64,000 nt of DNA, from NCBI GenBank assembly GCA_964228555.1, contig CAXQZU010000040.1, forward strand, positions 107,158 through 171,157, in the 5' to 3' direction. Numbering within the stretch: position 1 is the stretch's first letter; each line of letters begins with the position of its first letter. Shown piece by piece: positions 32,948 through 40,744 of the stretch. The stretch comes from CAXQZU01 sp964228555 (lineage in GTDB: Bacteria > Planctomycetota > PLA2 > JAEUHO01). Made by a program: the position numbers and the translations under genes. The notes below the pieces were generated by a model that saw nothing but the letters and a program-made list of their open reading frames with translations, searched no databases and was not told where the DNA came from.

Positions 32948-32993
32948 CGCGAGCACCTAGGGCCCTCGTACCAGCAAATTTCGGGCCGAAGCC

Positions 32994-33021
32994 TTGCCGC
33001 ATGGGTCGAGCGCTGTAGAAC
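32994..33021 (+). promoter_or_regulatory. candidate promoter of the left cassette
   Basis: TTGCCG (32994-32999) and TAGAAC (33016-33021) are 16 bp apart, upstream of the secreted-protein gene at 33084. A second possible -10, TAGAAT, lies at 33054-33059. This is judged by eye only. Confidence 0.35.
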
Positions 33022-33083
33022 TACTGGCTACTGTACGGACCAGTCCGGGCCGCTAGAATGAGCGCCAACCTGGAGGGCCCGTC

Positions 33084-33593
33084 ATGAACCGCCGCTTCAC
33101 AATGTCGCTCGTGGTCCTTGGCGTCGCGGTGGCGACCTTTGCTTCGATGCGGCTGGCCCTCGCGGATGGAGCACCGCCGGAGTGCCACGGAGAGGTGCGC
33201 GTGATCGTTGCACAGGGCGCCGATGCTACGAACCCTGCCACGCCGAAGGTCTTCGTGGACTTCACGTGCCATGGGGAGTGCATTCTCGGTCCGCAGGTCT
33301 GCCACCCCTTCAATGATCCTGCGCGCAACATGGCCTATTGCGCATGCTGGTACGACGCCAACCACGATGGGGTCGCCCAGGCAAACGAGGTCGTTGTTCT
33401 TCGCTGTTGCGACGTGAACGCAGGTACTGACGCTGGAGGAGCGCCCACGGGGGCGTTCGGCTGCATCTCCGAGCCCGACTGCTGCGTTAGTCCCGCAACC
33501 TGCAAGTTGACGGAGATTGGACGGGTGGCGAATCCACCCAACCCGCCCAACCCGCCCACGGACACGGTGACCCTCACTTGCAAGTGCCGTTGA
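33084..33593 (+). CDS. secreted Cys-rich protein with an EF-hand-like loop
   Basis: A 169-residue exported protein with GGAGG before its ATG. The signal peptide is about 1-27 (MSLVVLGVAVATFASMRLALA). The mature chain has 14 cysteines in clusters (CHGEC, YCACW, RCC, DCC, TCKCR), so multiple disulphides are likely. DANHDGVAQANE (about 92-103) fits the 12-residue EF-hand calcium loop, with Asp, Asn, Asp, Gly and a final Glu. A short NPPNPPNPP stretch precedes the C-terminus. I know no family. It opens a four-gene, lower-GC cassette on the strand opposite the phage late genes. Confidence 0.72.
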   Translation: MNRRFTMSLVVLGVAVATFASMRLALADGAPPECHGEVRVIVAQGADATNPATPKVFVDFTCHGECILGPQVCHPFNDPARNMAYCACWYDANHDGVAQANEVVVLRCCDVNAGTDAGGAPTGAFGCISEPDCCVSPATCKLTEIGRVANPPNPPNPPTDTVTLTCKCR

Positions 33594-33648
33594 AGGCGTT
33601 CGGCACTTTGCACTCCGGGGTGATGGTGCAGCAGTAGGGAGCCCGCAT

Positions 33649-35382
33649 ATGCAGCACCGGCTCTGGGCGTTTGCATTCGCCGCCGGGGCTGTGCTCTCCT
33701 GGGCATCTCTAGGTGGGTCGGTAGGCGAAGTGCCGCCCCTATGGGAGCATCCCGCCGAATTGGATGTCCAAACGTACGAGATCCCTATTGACGTCGAGGA
33801 TGTGTACGAGACCGCATTCGCGGCTCCAGTGCCAGGGCGTGTTCGCCCACCCGTCGAGGAGCCACGCCGCGAACACCTGCGCCTGAGGGTGGTCGGTAGT
33901 GATGGGCCCGTTGCCGGGGCCAGATTGTCTGTCGTTCGAGAGACTTCAACAACTCGGGCACTTGGCATCCGCGCCACCTCCGATGTTCTATCATCGGCAG
34001 TGACGGAGCAGGATGGAACCGCTTCCCTCGACATCTCGGGTGTGACCGGGCCGAGCTGGCTGCTAGTAAGTGCCCGTGGCCACGTACCCGCAGAGCTGCG
34101 TCTCGACACGCTGGCGCAGGACGCCGCAATCAGGCTTGAGCGTGGTCTTACACTTTCGGGGACCGTGGAGACCGGTGCCACGCCTGCGGAGGCGTTGTGG
34201 GTGCAAGTCGTTCCCGTCGCCCTGCCATTCTACTCGGCGTACCGCGACCTTCTTGCGCGTGAGCACTACCGAACCCAAGTGGCAAAGGACGGCCAGTTCG
34301 CGATCTCTGGGCTGGCTCGTGGACACTACCGAGTCCATGTAGTGGGCGATGGCTGGCTGCAACGCGACAGCGGAAGTCCGCTCTCGCGTTGCCCGGCGCC
34401 GCACGAACTCGTTCACATCGCGCGCGATACTGCGCTTCGCCTAGCCGCCGATCCGGTGCGGTGCTTCCGCCTCGCCCTCTGGTGCAGGGCCTCGGATCAA
34501 CCGCTCGCGGTTGGGTTGTTCCCGGTCACGGTCACCGAGACACCGGGGGTCCAGTGGTCGTACCAGCGCGATCCTATCGACGTGTGTACTGTAGCAGGGG
34601 CGATTCGTACCGGCGCTCACGTGACCGGCTCGCCTTGGATCTACTGTGGACTGGTCAGGCTGGCACCCGGTGGCCGGGTACCGGACAGAGCCCGGATTGC
34701 CATCGCCTCGGGCGGAATTCAGTATGGATTCGCGGAGGTCCGGCTTCAGCTTCCCAGTGATCTCATCTCGAGCAGACGGGCAGACAGGATCCTACTGGAC
34801 ACTCTCCCGCCTGGGCATACGGCAGAGTTGCGCACACAGGCTGAAGAGGGGCATGACCGCGCCCCGGTGCTCACGCTCGAGTCCCCCGCGATGCGCGTCG
34901 TGCGTATCGGCGTTGCCACTGCCAAGACTTCGGGCATGTGGCGGTTCACAGACCTGTCCCCCGGTGCGTTTCGAGCCACGCTCACCCAGGGACATGAAAG
35001 GTCGGCGGAATTCTCAATCGTACTCGAACCCGGGCAGCAGACCGAACTGCGCCCTTCATGGAGGACCATCCCAGGTGCCATCGTTCGCGCAGAAGCGCTC
35101 GGTGGGCATCGTCTGTGGGATGCGACGATCGGCCTCGTGCCGGTGAAAGGCCCTGAGGCCGGCATCATGGTCATTGGAAACACGCTGACAGCTTGGGCCT
35201 CACCGCTGGATCTCGACGGTGAGCCAAAGCAGCCTCCAAAGATCATCGCGAGACCTGGGCGATACCGGGCCTGGATCTCAATGCCGGGCTACCACGACGT
35301 CCAAAGTGAGATCGAAGTCCCGGAAGGGAACTCTGCGACCATGGCGCCCGTACTCCGCCCTGCGGAGGTCAAGGACCGATGA
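33649..35382 (+). CDS. secreted carboxypeptidase-regulatory-like protein
   Basis: A 577-residue protein with a short signal-like N-terminus (FAFAAGAVLSWASL). Residues about 70-155 read like a carboxypeptidase-regulatory beta sandwich (LRVVGSDGPVAGARLSVV, TEQDGTASLDI, VSARGHVPAELRL). Similar strand patterns recur (GQFAISGLARGHYRVHVVG; PGRYRAWISMPGYHDV). No catalytic motif was seen. The fold type matches the chromosomal protein at 19148-21643, so the cassette may have come from this or a related host. Its stop overlaps the next start (ATGA). Confidence 0.68.
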   Translation: MQHRLWAFAFAAGAVLSWASLGGSVGEVPPLWEHPAELDVQTYEIPIDVEDVYETAFAAPVPGRVRPPVEEPRREHLRLRVVGSDGPVAGARLSVVRETSTTRALGIRATSDVLSSAVTEQDGTASLDISGVTGPSWLLVSARGHVPAELRLDTLAQDAAIRLERGLTLSGTVETGATPAEALWVQVVPVALPFYSAYRDLLAREHYRTQVAKDGQFAISGLARGHYRVHVVGDGWLQRDSGSPLSRCPAPHELVHIARDTALRLAADPVRCFRLALWCRASDQPLAVGLFPVTVTETPGVQWSYQRDPIDVCTVAGAIRTGAHVTGSPWIYCGLVRLAPGGRVPDRARIAIASGGIQYGFAEVRLQLPSDLISSRRADRILLDTLPPGHTAELRTQAEEGHDRAPVLTLESPAMRVVRIGVATAKTSGMWRFTDLSPGAFRATLTQGHERSAEFSIVLEPGQQTELRPSWRTIPGAIVRAEALGGHRLWDATIGLVPVKGPEAGIMVIGNTLTAWASPLDLDGEPKQPPKIIARPGRYRAWISMPGYHDVQSEIEVPEGNSATMAPVLRPAEVKDR

Positions 35383-35774
35383 AGTTGCTGGGTCGTCTGA
35401 TCCTGGCCTGTGGCCTACTAGCTGCGGCGACGGCCAAGGCTTGGTCGCTTTGGATACACAGGGACGTTTCGCCCTTGGCGCTTGGCATCACGGCTGTAGA
35501 GGCTGCACTTGCCGTCAGCCTCCTCGGCCGTCGCTGGAGGTTCGCGGCCCTGCTTGTGTCCGGCGCCTTCGCGGGCGCCATGGTCGTGAATGGATACGCG
35601 GTCGTCGTCTCGGGCGGCACTGCGAGCTGTGGCTGCCTGGGGGCTATTCGGACTTCCCGGACGACTGCCTTGTTGCTCGAGGCTCTGATAGTCGTAGTTA
35701 GTACCACTCTACTGTTCGAGCACGGATCCCCAGTGTCGCCGGAACCAAAGCGGGGCGAGGCGGTATCACGATGA
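35379..35774 (+). CDS. MauE/DoxX-like membrane protein
   Basis: A 131-residue integral membrane protein with four predicted spans (about 5-22, 33-49, 55-75, 95-115). SCGCLG at about 87-92 sits in the loop before the last span. MauE-type proteins carry a similar Cys-Gly-Cys motif and are thought to pass electrons to thioredoxin-like partners that form disulphides. With a 14-Cys secreted protein upstream, an oxidative-folding role is an attractive inference. No thioredoxin-like partner lies in the cassette. ATGA overlaps occur on both sides. Confidence 0.7.
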   Translation: MKLLGRLILACGLLAAATAKAWSLWIHRDVSPLALGITAVEAALAVSLLGRRWRFAALLVSGAFAGAMVVNGYAVVVSGGTASCGCLGAIRTSRTTALLLEALIVVVSTTLLFEHGSPVSPEPKRGEAVSR

Positions 35775-36583
35775 GGCTGGGGTTCGCTACGAGGCGCCGC
35801 CTGCTATGGGGGATGGCTCTCGCGATGGCTGGGGCAGGCGTGCTCGCACTCCGGCCCTTCCGTGGGCAGCCACCCATGGCCCGGGAGCCGACGCCGTCGG
35901 GACAAGCACAGGACCCGTGGGAGCGGGCCAGTGCCCCGGCCTCCTCGCTCGCTGGCAATCCTCCTAGGGTAAGTCCCGAGCTGGAGCGGCTGCCTGACGG
36001 TGATGCGAACGACGCCCCCGAAGCGTTGAGATCTCTGACTCTGGACGAGGCAGAGGCCGCAGGACTGTTTAGGCCACAGAGCATCGAACGCACGGATCGG
36101 TTGATCGTTACCGACTGGATGAGTGCCGATGCCCCCAAGGCAGTCGAGGCTCCGGGCGATCGATTTGATCCAGTCCCAGGTGAACCCCACTACGCTCGAT
36201 TGTCCTTGAGTGATTGGATGAACGTTCTTGATGGCCACAGGGGACCGTCGGCAGTTGATGCCGCCGTCATCGCCGTATCGAGTATTGGAGAGCAGGCCGT
36301 GCCATTCCTGCTTCGAGGGCTTAGGGCGAGATCCTCCAGCGTTCGCGCGAGCACCTGTCGATGCCTCGGGGTGCTCGGTCCCAACGGAGCACCCGCCGTG
36401 CTCGACCTTGCCATCACACTTGGTGATGAAGATGGCGTCGTGCGCAGGGCCGCGGCAGAAGCCCTGGGGAGCATTGGGCGGCGCGCCGGAAGTGCACTGC
36501 CTGACCTCGAAGTCCTCCTCGGGGATCCCATAGACCTAGTAAGGAGTTCAGCCGCCGAGGCGATCGACCGAATCACGCGCTAG
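35771..36583 (+). CDS. membrane-anchored HEAT-repeat protein
   Basis: A 270-residue protein with an N-terminal anchor or signal (LLWGMALAMAGAGVLAL). A disordered Pro/Ser-rich stretch (30-75) follows, then a C-terminal HEAT array from about 150: IGEQAVPFLLRGLRARSSS, VRASTCRCLGVLGPNG, VRRAAAEALGSIGRRA and VRSSAAEAIDRI. It is the fourth cassette gene, overlapping the MauE-like gene by ATGA. HEAT arrays usually bind other proteins. It may hold the cassette products together at the membrane, which is inference. Confidence 0.68.
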   Translation: MRLGFATRRRLLWGMALAMAGAGVLALRPFRGQPPMAREPTPSGQAQDPWERASAPASSLAGNPPRVSPELERLPDGDANDAPEALRSLTLDEAEAAGLFRPQSIERTDRLIVTDWMSADAPKAVEAPGDRFDPVPGEPHYARLSLSDWMNVLDGHRGPSAVDAAVIAVSSIGEQAVPFLLRGLRARSSSVRASTCRCLGVLGPNGAPAVLDLAITLGDEDGVVRRAAAEALGSIGRRAGSALPDLEVLLGDPIDLVRSSAAEAIDRITR

Positions 36584-36669
36584 TACAGCGGTGTTTGAGT
36601 TCTTCGGACGTTGCTATCCGTGCGAGTTGCCAGGTGCTTTGGCACTTTCCTGACGAGTCCTCATCACGG

Positions 36670-36918
36670 CTAGCCCGAACGTTGCGTGAACGCAGCGAAT
36701 CGGGCGGTCCTGGCGGCGGCCTCGTGCCGCAGGCGGCGTCGCGCCTCCTCACCGATGCGCTTTCGACATCGCTTGCGTCGGCGCTCCTTGCCCGCAGCCC
36801 GATGCCGCGCGCCAGGACGGGTCCCGTCACGGGATCTGGGCGCGTCGGCGGCAGGAGGCCACGTGTGCGTCTACATCTCGCCCTTCGGTCCGCCCGCTTC
36901 ACGCAACGTTCGGGCTAG
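36670..36918. repeat. long-spaced 21-bp inverted repeat in a gene-free region
   Basis: The stretch 36584-37055 has no supported gene. It holds a perfect 21-bp inverted repeat (36670-36690 against 36898-36918, arm beginning CTAGCCCGAACG). The arms enclose 207 bases that contain further complementary pieces such as GTCCTGGCG and CGCCAGGAC. It could be a miniature transposon-like element, a structured RNA or a bidirectional terminator between the plus-strand cassette and the converging minus-strand genes. Confidence 0.75.
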
Positions 36919-37055
36919 AGAGCCGGGTAGGCTGCAAGGTAGGCCACGACAGCCCATGCTGCTCGGCGAACGGGTGGCACCGGCGAGCGCTGCCAGCGCA
37001 GAAATGGTCGAGACACGCCCCCAGCCCGGCGTCTCGATACTCGAACGCGACGGTC

Positions 37056-37184
37056 CTACGCGCTGATAACGCACGGGCGCGCGCGCGGTTCGTGGCGCAA
37101 GGCCCAGTCCTCGATCCTCCGGATCCGGCGCTCAGGTTCGTCGGACTCGGCCGGGTCGAACCGGGGGCCACGGTCGTAGCTCAT
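37056..37184 (-). CDS. small phage protein, 42 aa
   Basis: Begins at an ATG overlapping the preceding lipoprotein stop (ATGA). The product is short and charged (PAESDEPERRIRRIEDWALR). It is the last gene of the minus-strand phage programme. The coupled start is the main support; no function is evident. Confidence 0.5.
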   Translation of the reverse strand: MSYDRGPRFDPAESDEPERRIRRIEDWALRHEPRARPCVISA

Positions 37185-37939
37185 GCCCCCTTGAGCACGC
37201 CGGCCGAGCGGAGCGTGGCCTCCAGCGCGTCGAGGCGGGACGGGGTGTCCGTGAGGCGTTCCTCGGGTTCGAGGCGCCCGGCCGTGCCCACGAACGGCGC
37301 GGCGTCCTGACGGGCTACGACCTCGCCGCTCTCCCGCTTGGCTTCGTCGAGGACGGCCTTCGCTTCGCGCTTGCGCCTCTCGTTGAGGACGACCAGGAGC
37401 CCCGTGCTGATGGCCCAGGAGATGAGGCCCCACGGCGAGGTGTCCCTCGGGCCCTCGACGTTCAGCGCGGCGCCCTGTGCGTCCCTCCACGCCTGGTCGG
37501 CCTTGGCGAGACGGTCGTTCGCGGTGGCGACGCGGGCAACGAAGTCGTCGGTCCACGCGCGCGCTCGATCAGCCCGCTCCCGGGCCTGGGTCGCCTCGGC
37601 CGCGGCTTCGGTCGCCCGACGGCGGGCACGGTCGAGGTCCTCCTGCGTGGCCTCGCCCGCGGCGACGCGGCGCTCGAGGTCGGCGCCGGACGCAGACGCG
37701 GCGACGCGCGCGGCCTCGGCCTCCGCGGCGAGACGCGTGGCCTCCGTCGCCCGCTCCTCGGCGGCGGCCGCGGCGGTCCGTGCCTCCTCGACCTGCCGGG
37801 CCACGGCGGGGTCCGGCGGCGGGACGGCGGGCTTCACCCCGACGCCCAGCTCGAATCCCTGACAGGCGGCGAGTCCGGCCAGGAGGACCGCGGCCACTCC
37901 GGCGTACCGGGAGCCCAGGACGGCGCGGAGGGTGTTCAC
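37181..37939 (-). CDS. lipoprotein with coiled coil and C-terminal membrane segment, possible unimolecular spanin
   Basis: A 252-residue product from a GTG overlapping the upstream lipoprotein stop (GTGA). The signal ends LLAGLAAC, so Cys23 should be lipidated. Residues about 40-145 are an Ala/Glu/Arg-rich coiled coil. A hydrophobic segment at about 160-178 (WGLISWAISTGLLVVLNE) is followed by a charged tail of about 70 residues. An outer-membrane lipid anchor, periplasmic coil and inner-membrane span in one chain is the topology of u-spanins such as T1 gp11, which disrupt the outer membrane in lysis. The long C-terminal tail is atypical. Confidence 0.65.
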   Translation of the reverse strand: MNTLRAVLGSRYAGVAAVLLAGLAACQGFELGVGVKPAVPPPDPAVARQVEEARTAAAAAEERATEATRLAAEAEAARVAASASGADLERRVAAGEATQEDLDRARRRATEAAAEATQARERADRARAWTDDFVARVATANDRLAKADQAWRDAQGAALNVEGPRDTSPWGLISWAISTGLLVVLNERRKREAKAVLDEAKRESGEVVARQDAAPFVGTAGRLEPEERLTDTPSRLDALEATLRSAGVLKGA

Positions 37940-38277
37940 GGGCGCGCCCCGTCGCCCAAGGTGGGCGCCACGGGGACGGCGGGCGCGTCCTCGGGGCGGC
38001 ACACCCTGCCCGGGCACGGCGCGTCCTGGGCGCCCCGGGGCGGGACTGCGGGCGTGGCCACGGGGTCGGGCTCGGCCGCCTTCCCCGTGCGGAACCCGTA
38101 CCGGCCGAGGTCCACCCGGGCGGCGGCGCCGACGCCGTCCTCGGGGCCCGCGAAGACGCGGGCGCCGCCCCCGACCCCCGGCTGGAGGTCTAGGGCGCTC
38201 GACGGGCCGGGGCCCGCCTGGCAGGCGCAGAAGAAGAGGAGCGCGCAGAGCGCGAAAAGCGTGACCAGCGGGCGCAT
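37936..38277 (-). CDS. small phage lipoprotein
   Basis: A 113-residue protein with GGAGG upstream of its ATG. A signal-like stretch (LVTLFALCALLFFCAC) contains three Cys; Cys19 in FCAC could be the lipidated one, though the lipobox is weak. The mature chain is Gly/Ala/Pro-rich without recognised motifs. It overlaps the coiled-coil lipoprotein by GTGA, so both may belong to a lysis module. No endolysin or holin was identified nearby. Confidence 0.62.
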   Translation of the reverse strand: MRPLVTLFALCALLFFCACQAGPGPSSALDLQPGVGGGARVFAGPEDGVGAAARVDLGRYGFRTGKAAEPDPVATPAVPPRGAQDAPCPGRVCRPEDAPAVPVAPTLGDGARP

Positions 38278-38444
38278 GAGAACCTCCGTGAGGAGGGGCG
38301 GCCCGCTGGAGAGGACTGCCCTCGTAACTGGTGGCCACCATGATACCCAGCGGAGGGACGGCGGGTGGGCACGGACGGGTGGGATGCCCGTGGTTCGCCG
38401 CGGCGCTGGCGCTTCGTGGGACGGGGCGGGATGATCAGCATGCA

Positions 38445-39440
38445 GTGGCGCAGACGCTCCCCGAGTCCATCCCGCTCTACCGTGCCGGCGGCGTCGTCTC
38501 AACACTCGTCGGAGCATTCAGTGGCGGGCTGCGTGAGACACGCCTGACCGCATTGCTCGGCTACGTGGTCGCTCTCTCACCGGAGAGGCTGTGTCGCGTC
38601 TTCGGAATCCCGGGCCGTCCAATCTCTGTTTCCCTCGAAGGGACGCAGGAGGACGGGCGCACCGACATCGCGATCAGGACGACGGCCGGCACGGCGGTCA
38701 TCGAGGCGAAGCGAGATGCCCGCGATCCCTCGGCTCAGGCGCTCAAGTACAAGGCTGACTGGCGGGTCCTGATCACGAACTATCAGCCACCGCCCTCACT
38801 CCACCGACGACGGCTTCGCTTCGTGCATTGGAGTGTAGTTGCCGCATCGCTCCGCAGCATTTCGTCAACAGCGGCGCAGCCACTTCGATTCCTCGCACTC
38901 GACCTGCTTCGTCACATGGAGGACTACGCGATGATCCGTCGCCCGGACGGCGTTGAGGTTTACGCGCGCGAGATCAACGATCTACCGACGCTGCGCCTCT
39001 TCCTGGAGGGGCACCTGTACGGTTGCACCTACGAGTCGTCGAGCGACTTGCCTCACGCCCGCTACTTCGCCCCGCACTTCGGAGGGAAGGTGGCTGCGCA
39101 GCATACTCTCGTCTCGCAAGGCGTGAGCTACGTAGCTCGGATCGAACGCGTCGACGTCTTCGACTCCTGGCCCGGCTTCCGCGACCTCCTGAAGGGTGTT
39201 CGTGGACGTTCCTGGATGCGAGAGCAGAGCGGGATCCTGGACGAGCTGCATCGCCACTGGACTTGGAGGCGGGGTGAGCAGCGGAGTCTAGTCGTGCTGT
39301 CGCCACCGCGCCTCGTGTTCCATCCGCCGATCGAGAAGCGCTATCTCCAGCGAGGAAAGGGATGGCTGAGCCGTCGCACCTTCTCGTTCGATGACCTGTT
39401 CGTCGCGTGGCACCACCAGATCCCCGACTACGAGCGGTAG
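38445..39440 (+). CDS. PD-(D/E)XK nuclease-fold protein, phage-borne accessory gene
   Basis: About 331 residues from the GTG at 38445. GTG 38331 or ATG 38340 would give longer forms, so the start is unsure. The nuclease core shows Glu31 (LRETRLTALLGY), Asp74 in GRTDIAIRTT and VIEAK with Glu87 and Lys89. This is the spacing of PD-(D/E)XK enzymes. The C-terminal about 200 residues are unfamiliar. It stands alone on the plus strand, converging on the tail genes, and has lower GC than its neighbours. This is typical of an acquired defence or counter-defence gene. Confidence 0.72.
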   Translation: MAQTLPESIPLYRAGGVVSTLVGAFSGGLRETRLTALLGYVVALSPERLCRVFGIPGRPISVSLEGTQEDGRTDIAIRTTAGTAVIEAKRDARDPSAQALKYKADWRVLITNYQPPPSLHRRRLRFVHWSVVAASLRSISSTAAQPLRFLALDLLRHMEDYAMIRRPDGVEVYAREINDLPTLRLFLEGHLYGCTYESSSDLPHARYFAPHFGGKVAAQHTLVSQGVSYVARIERVDVFDSWPGFRDLLKGVRGRSWMREQSGILDELHRHWTWRRGEQRSLVVLSPPRLVFHPPIEKRYLQRGKGWLSRRTFSFDDLFVAWHHQIPDYER

Positions 39441-39443
39441 TTG

Positions 39444-40040
39444 TCAGTCGCGTAGAACTTCCTCGATCGCCAACTCGTAGCGCCCGAACCGCTTCGTGAC
39501 TCCCTGGATAGTCGGCGGCTCAGCCAGGCGAACCAGCCGGAGCCCCCGGTACGTGGCCTTCACGGTCGCCCCCGGGGCCGGCGGCGCGGCGAACGTCACC
39601 GTCCGGGCGTCCGTGGCCACGCTCGCAAGTGCGATGGCCGCCCCGTTCACATAGCCCGTCACGGCCCCCTGCTTGGGGTACCAGCGGAAGTCCGGGCTCG
39701 CCTCGGCCGTGGGGAGCGAGAAGGTCACGCGCGCCCCGTCGCCCACCGCGGGCTCCAACGCCACGAGCTCGCGCACGGGGTCGCGGGGATCCTCGATGAG
39801 GAACGCGTCGCGCAGGATCCCGCGCGCCTGGAGGAACTCCTCCCACGCCACGCGCTGCGCCTCCGTCAGGCCCGCGGGCCAGCGGTAGCGTCGGCGTGAG
39901 CAGGCGAACAGCTCGACGCGCTCGGTTTGCCCGGGCGCCCTCTCCTCCAGGACCTCGACGAACGGCTCGTCCACGAACTCGTAGTCCACCCACGGCTCGC
40001 GGCCGTCGGTCGCCCCGTCGTTGAAGACCGCGTATGCCAC
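39444..40040 (-). CDS. phage tail-associated protein, unknown
   Basis: A 198-residue product from GTG, 4 bases after the preceding stop. The middle (RRRYRWPAGLTEAQRVAWEE and FLQARGILRDAFLIEDPRD) has the flavour of DUF2460/gp12-type tail proteins, where a field of residues describes an elongated domain with AFL-x-x-DP. The C-terminal half is beta-rich. Its location after the tail hub supports a tail-tip or fibre-related role. The family match is only tentative. Confidence 0.6.
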   Translation of the reverse strand: MAYAVFNDGATDGREPWVDYEFVDEPFVEVLEERAPGQTERVELFACSRRRYRWPAGLTEAQRVAWEEFLQARGILRDAFLIEDPRDPVRELVALEPAVGDGARVTFSLPTAEASPDFRWYPKQGAVTGYVNGAAIALASVATDARTVTFAAPPAPGATVKATYRGLRLVRLAEPPTIQGVTKRFGRYELAIEEVLRD

Positions 40041-40044
40041 GGCG

Positions 40045-40674
40045 TCACGCCGCCACGAGCGTGATCGTGCAGGAGGCCTTGAGCGCGTCGCCCGCGGTCT
40101 TGTTGATCGCGGGGAAGGTCTTCCGGTTGAACATGTTCCCCGCGGCCGGGTCGTCGAAGAGGCCGACCTCGGTGATGGCGCCCGTGCCCACGCCGGCCGG
40201 GAACGTGTGGTCCACGGTGCAGACGCCCGTGCCGCCGGCCGTGTAGGCCACGGCGTCGCGCGCGGCCTCGGTTCCCAGCGCCACGTCCACGGGCGTCTCT
40301 GCGACGGCGCCGGTCCCGATGGCCACGAAGCCGAAGACGGGGGCCACGGTCGCGGGGTTGAAGAGGCGGTCCTTGGCCTGATCGAGGCCTGCGTTCACGA
40401 TCAGGTTCTTGAAGTGCCGGCGCGCCTTCACGTCGCCGCCCGGGCCCACGAGCTCGAGGTCCCACTCGGCCATGAGGGCCATCGGGCGCTCGCGGTTCGG
40501 CCGGCGTGCGCGTTCGGCGACCTCGCGGGCACCGCGTGCGAACGCCGCCCAGTCCGTGATTTCGGGGGGCGGGCCGCCGTCGGCGGTGCGAAGCGGCGGG
40601 CGGCGCCGACGCAGGAGCGCCAGAAGGAACGTCAGGACGAGGGCCGCGAGGGCCCAGCCGAGGGGAGAGGGCAT
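40045..40674 (-). CDS. tail fibre-like protein with an N-terminal membrane segment
   Basis: A 209-residue product; GAGGAG lies just upstream of the ATG at 40674. Residues 5-21 are a clear membrane helix (LGWALAALVLTFLLALL) followed by Arg-rich sequence. From about residue 66 it resembles phage tail proteins: HFKNLIVNAGLDQAKDRLF then FVAIGTGA and VDHTFPAG, with an EVGLFDD segment. A second ATG at 40482 would yield just the tail-like part, but lacks a ribosome site. A membrane helix on a virion protein is unexpected. Confidence 0.65.
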   Translation of the reverse strand: MPSPLGWALAALVLTFLLALLRRRRPPLRTADGGPPPEITDWAAFARGAREVAERARRPNRERPMALMAEWDLELVGPGGDVKARRHFKNLIVNAGLDQAKDRLFNPATVAPVFGFVAIGTGAVAETPVDVALGTEAARDAVAYTAGGTGVCTVDHTFPAGVGTGAITEVGLFDDPAAGNMFNRKTFPAINKTAGDALKASCTITLVAA

Positions 40675-40744
40675 GGAAGGCTCCTCTCGCTCGACCGGCT
40701 GGAGGCGGGCGCGCGAAGACGGCGTGATTCTACGGGGCGGTCGG

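Noticed and set aside
36691..37055. Short open frames inside and beside the inverted repeat
   Set aside because: They are biased toward Arg/Ser/Ala, lack ribosome sites and overlap on both strands, so none can be supported as a gene.
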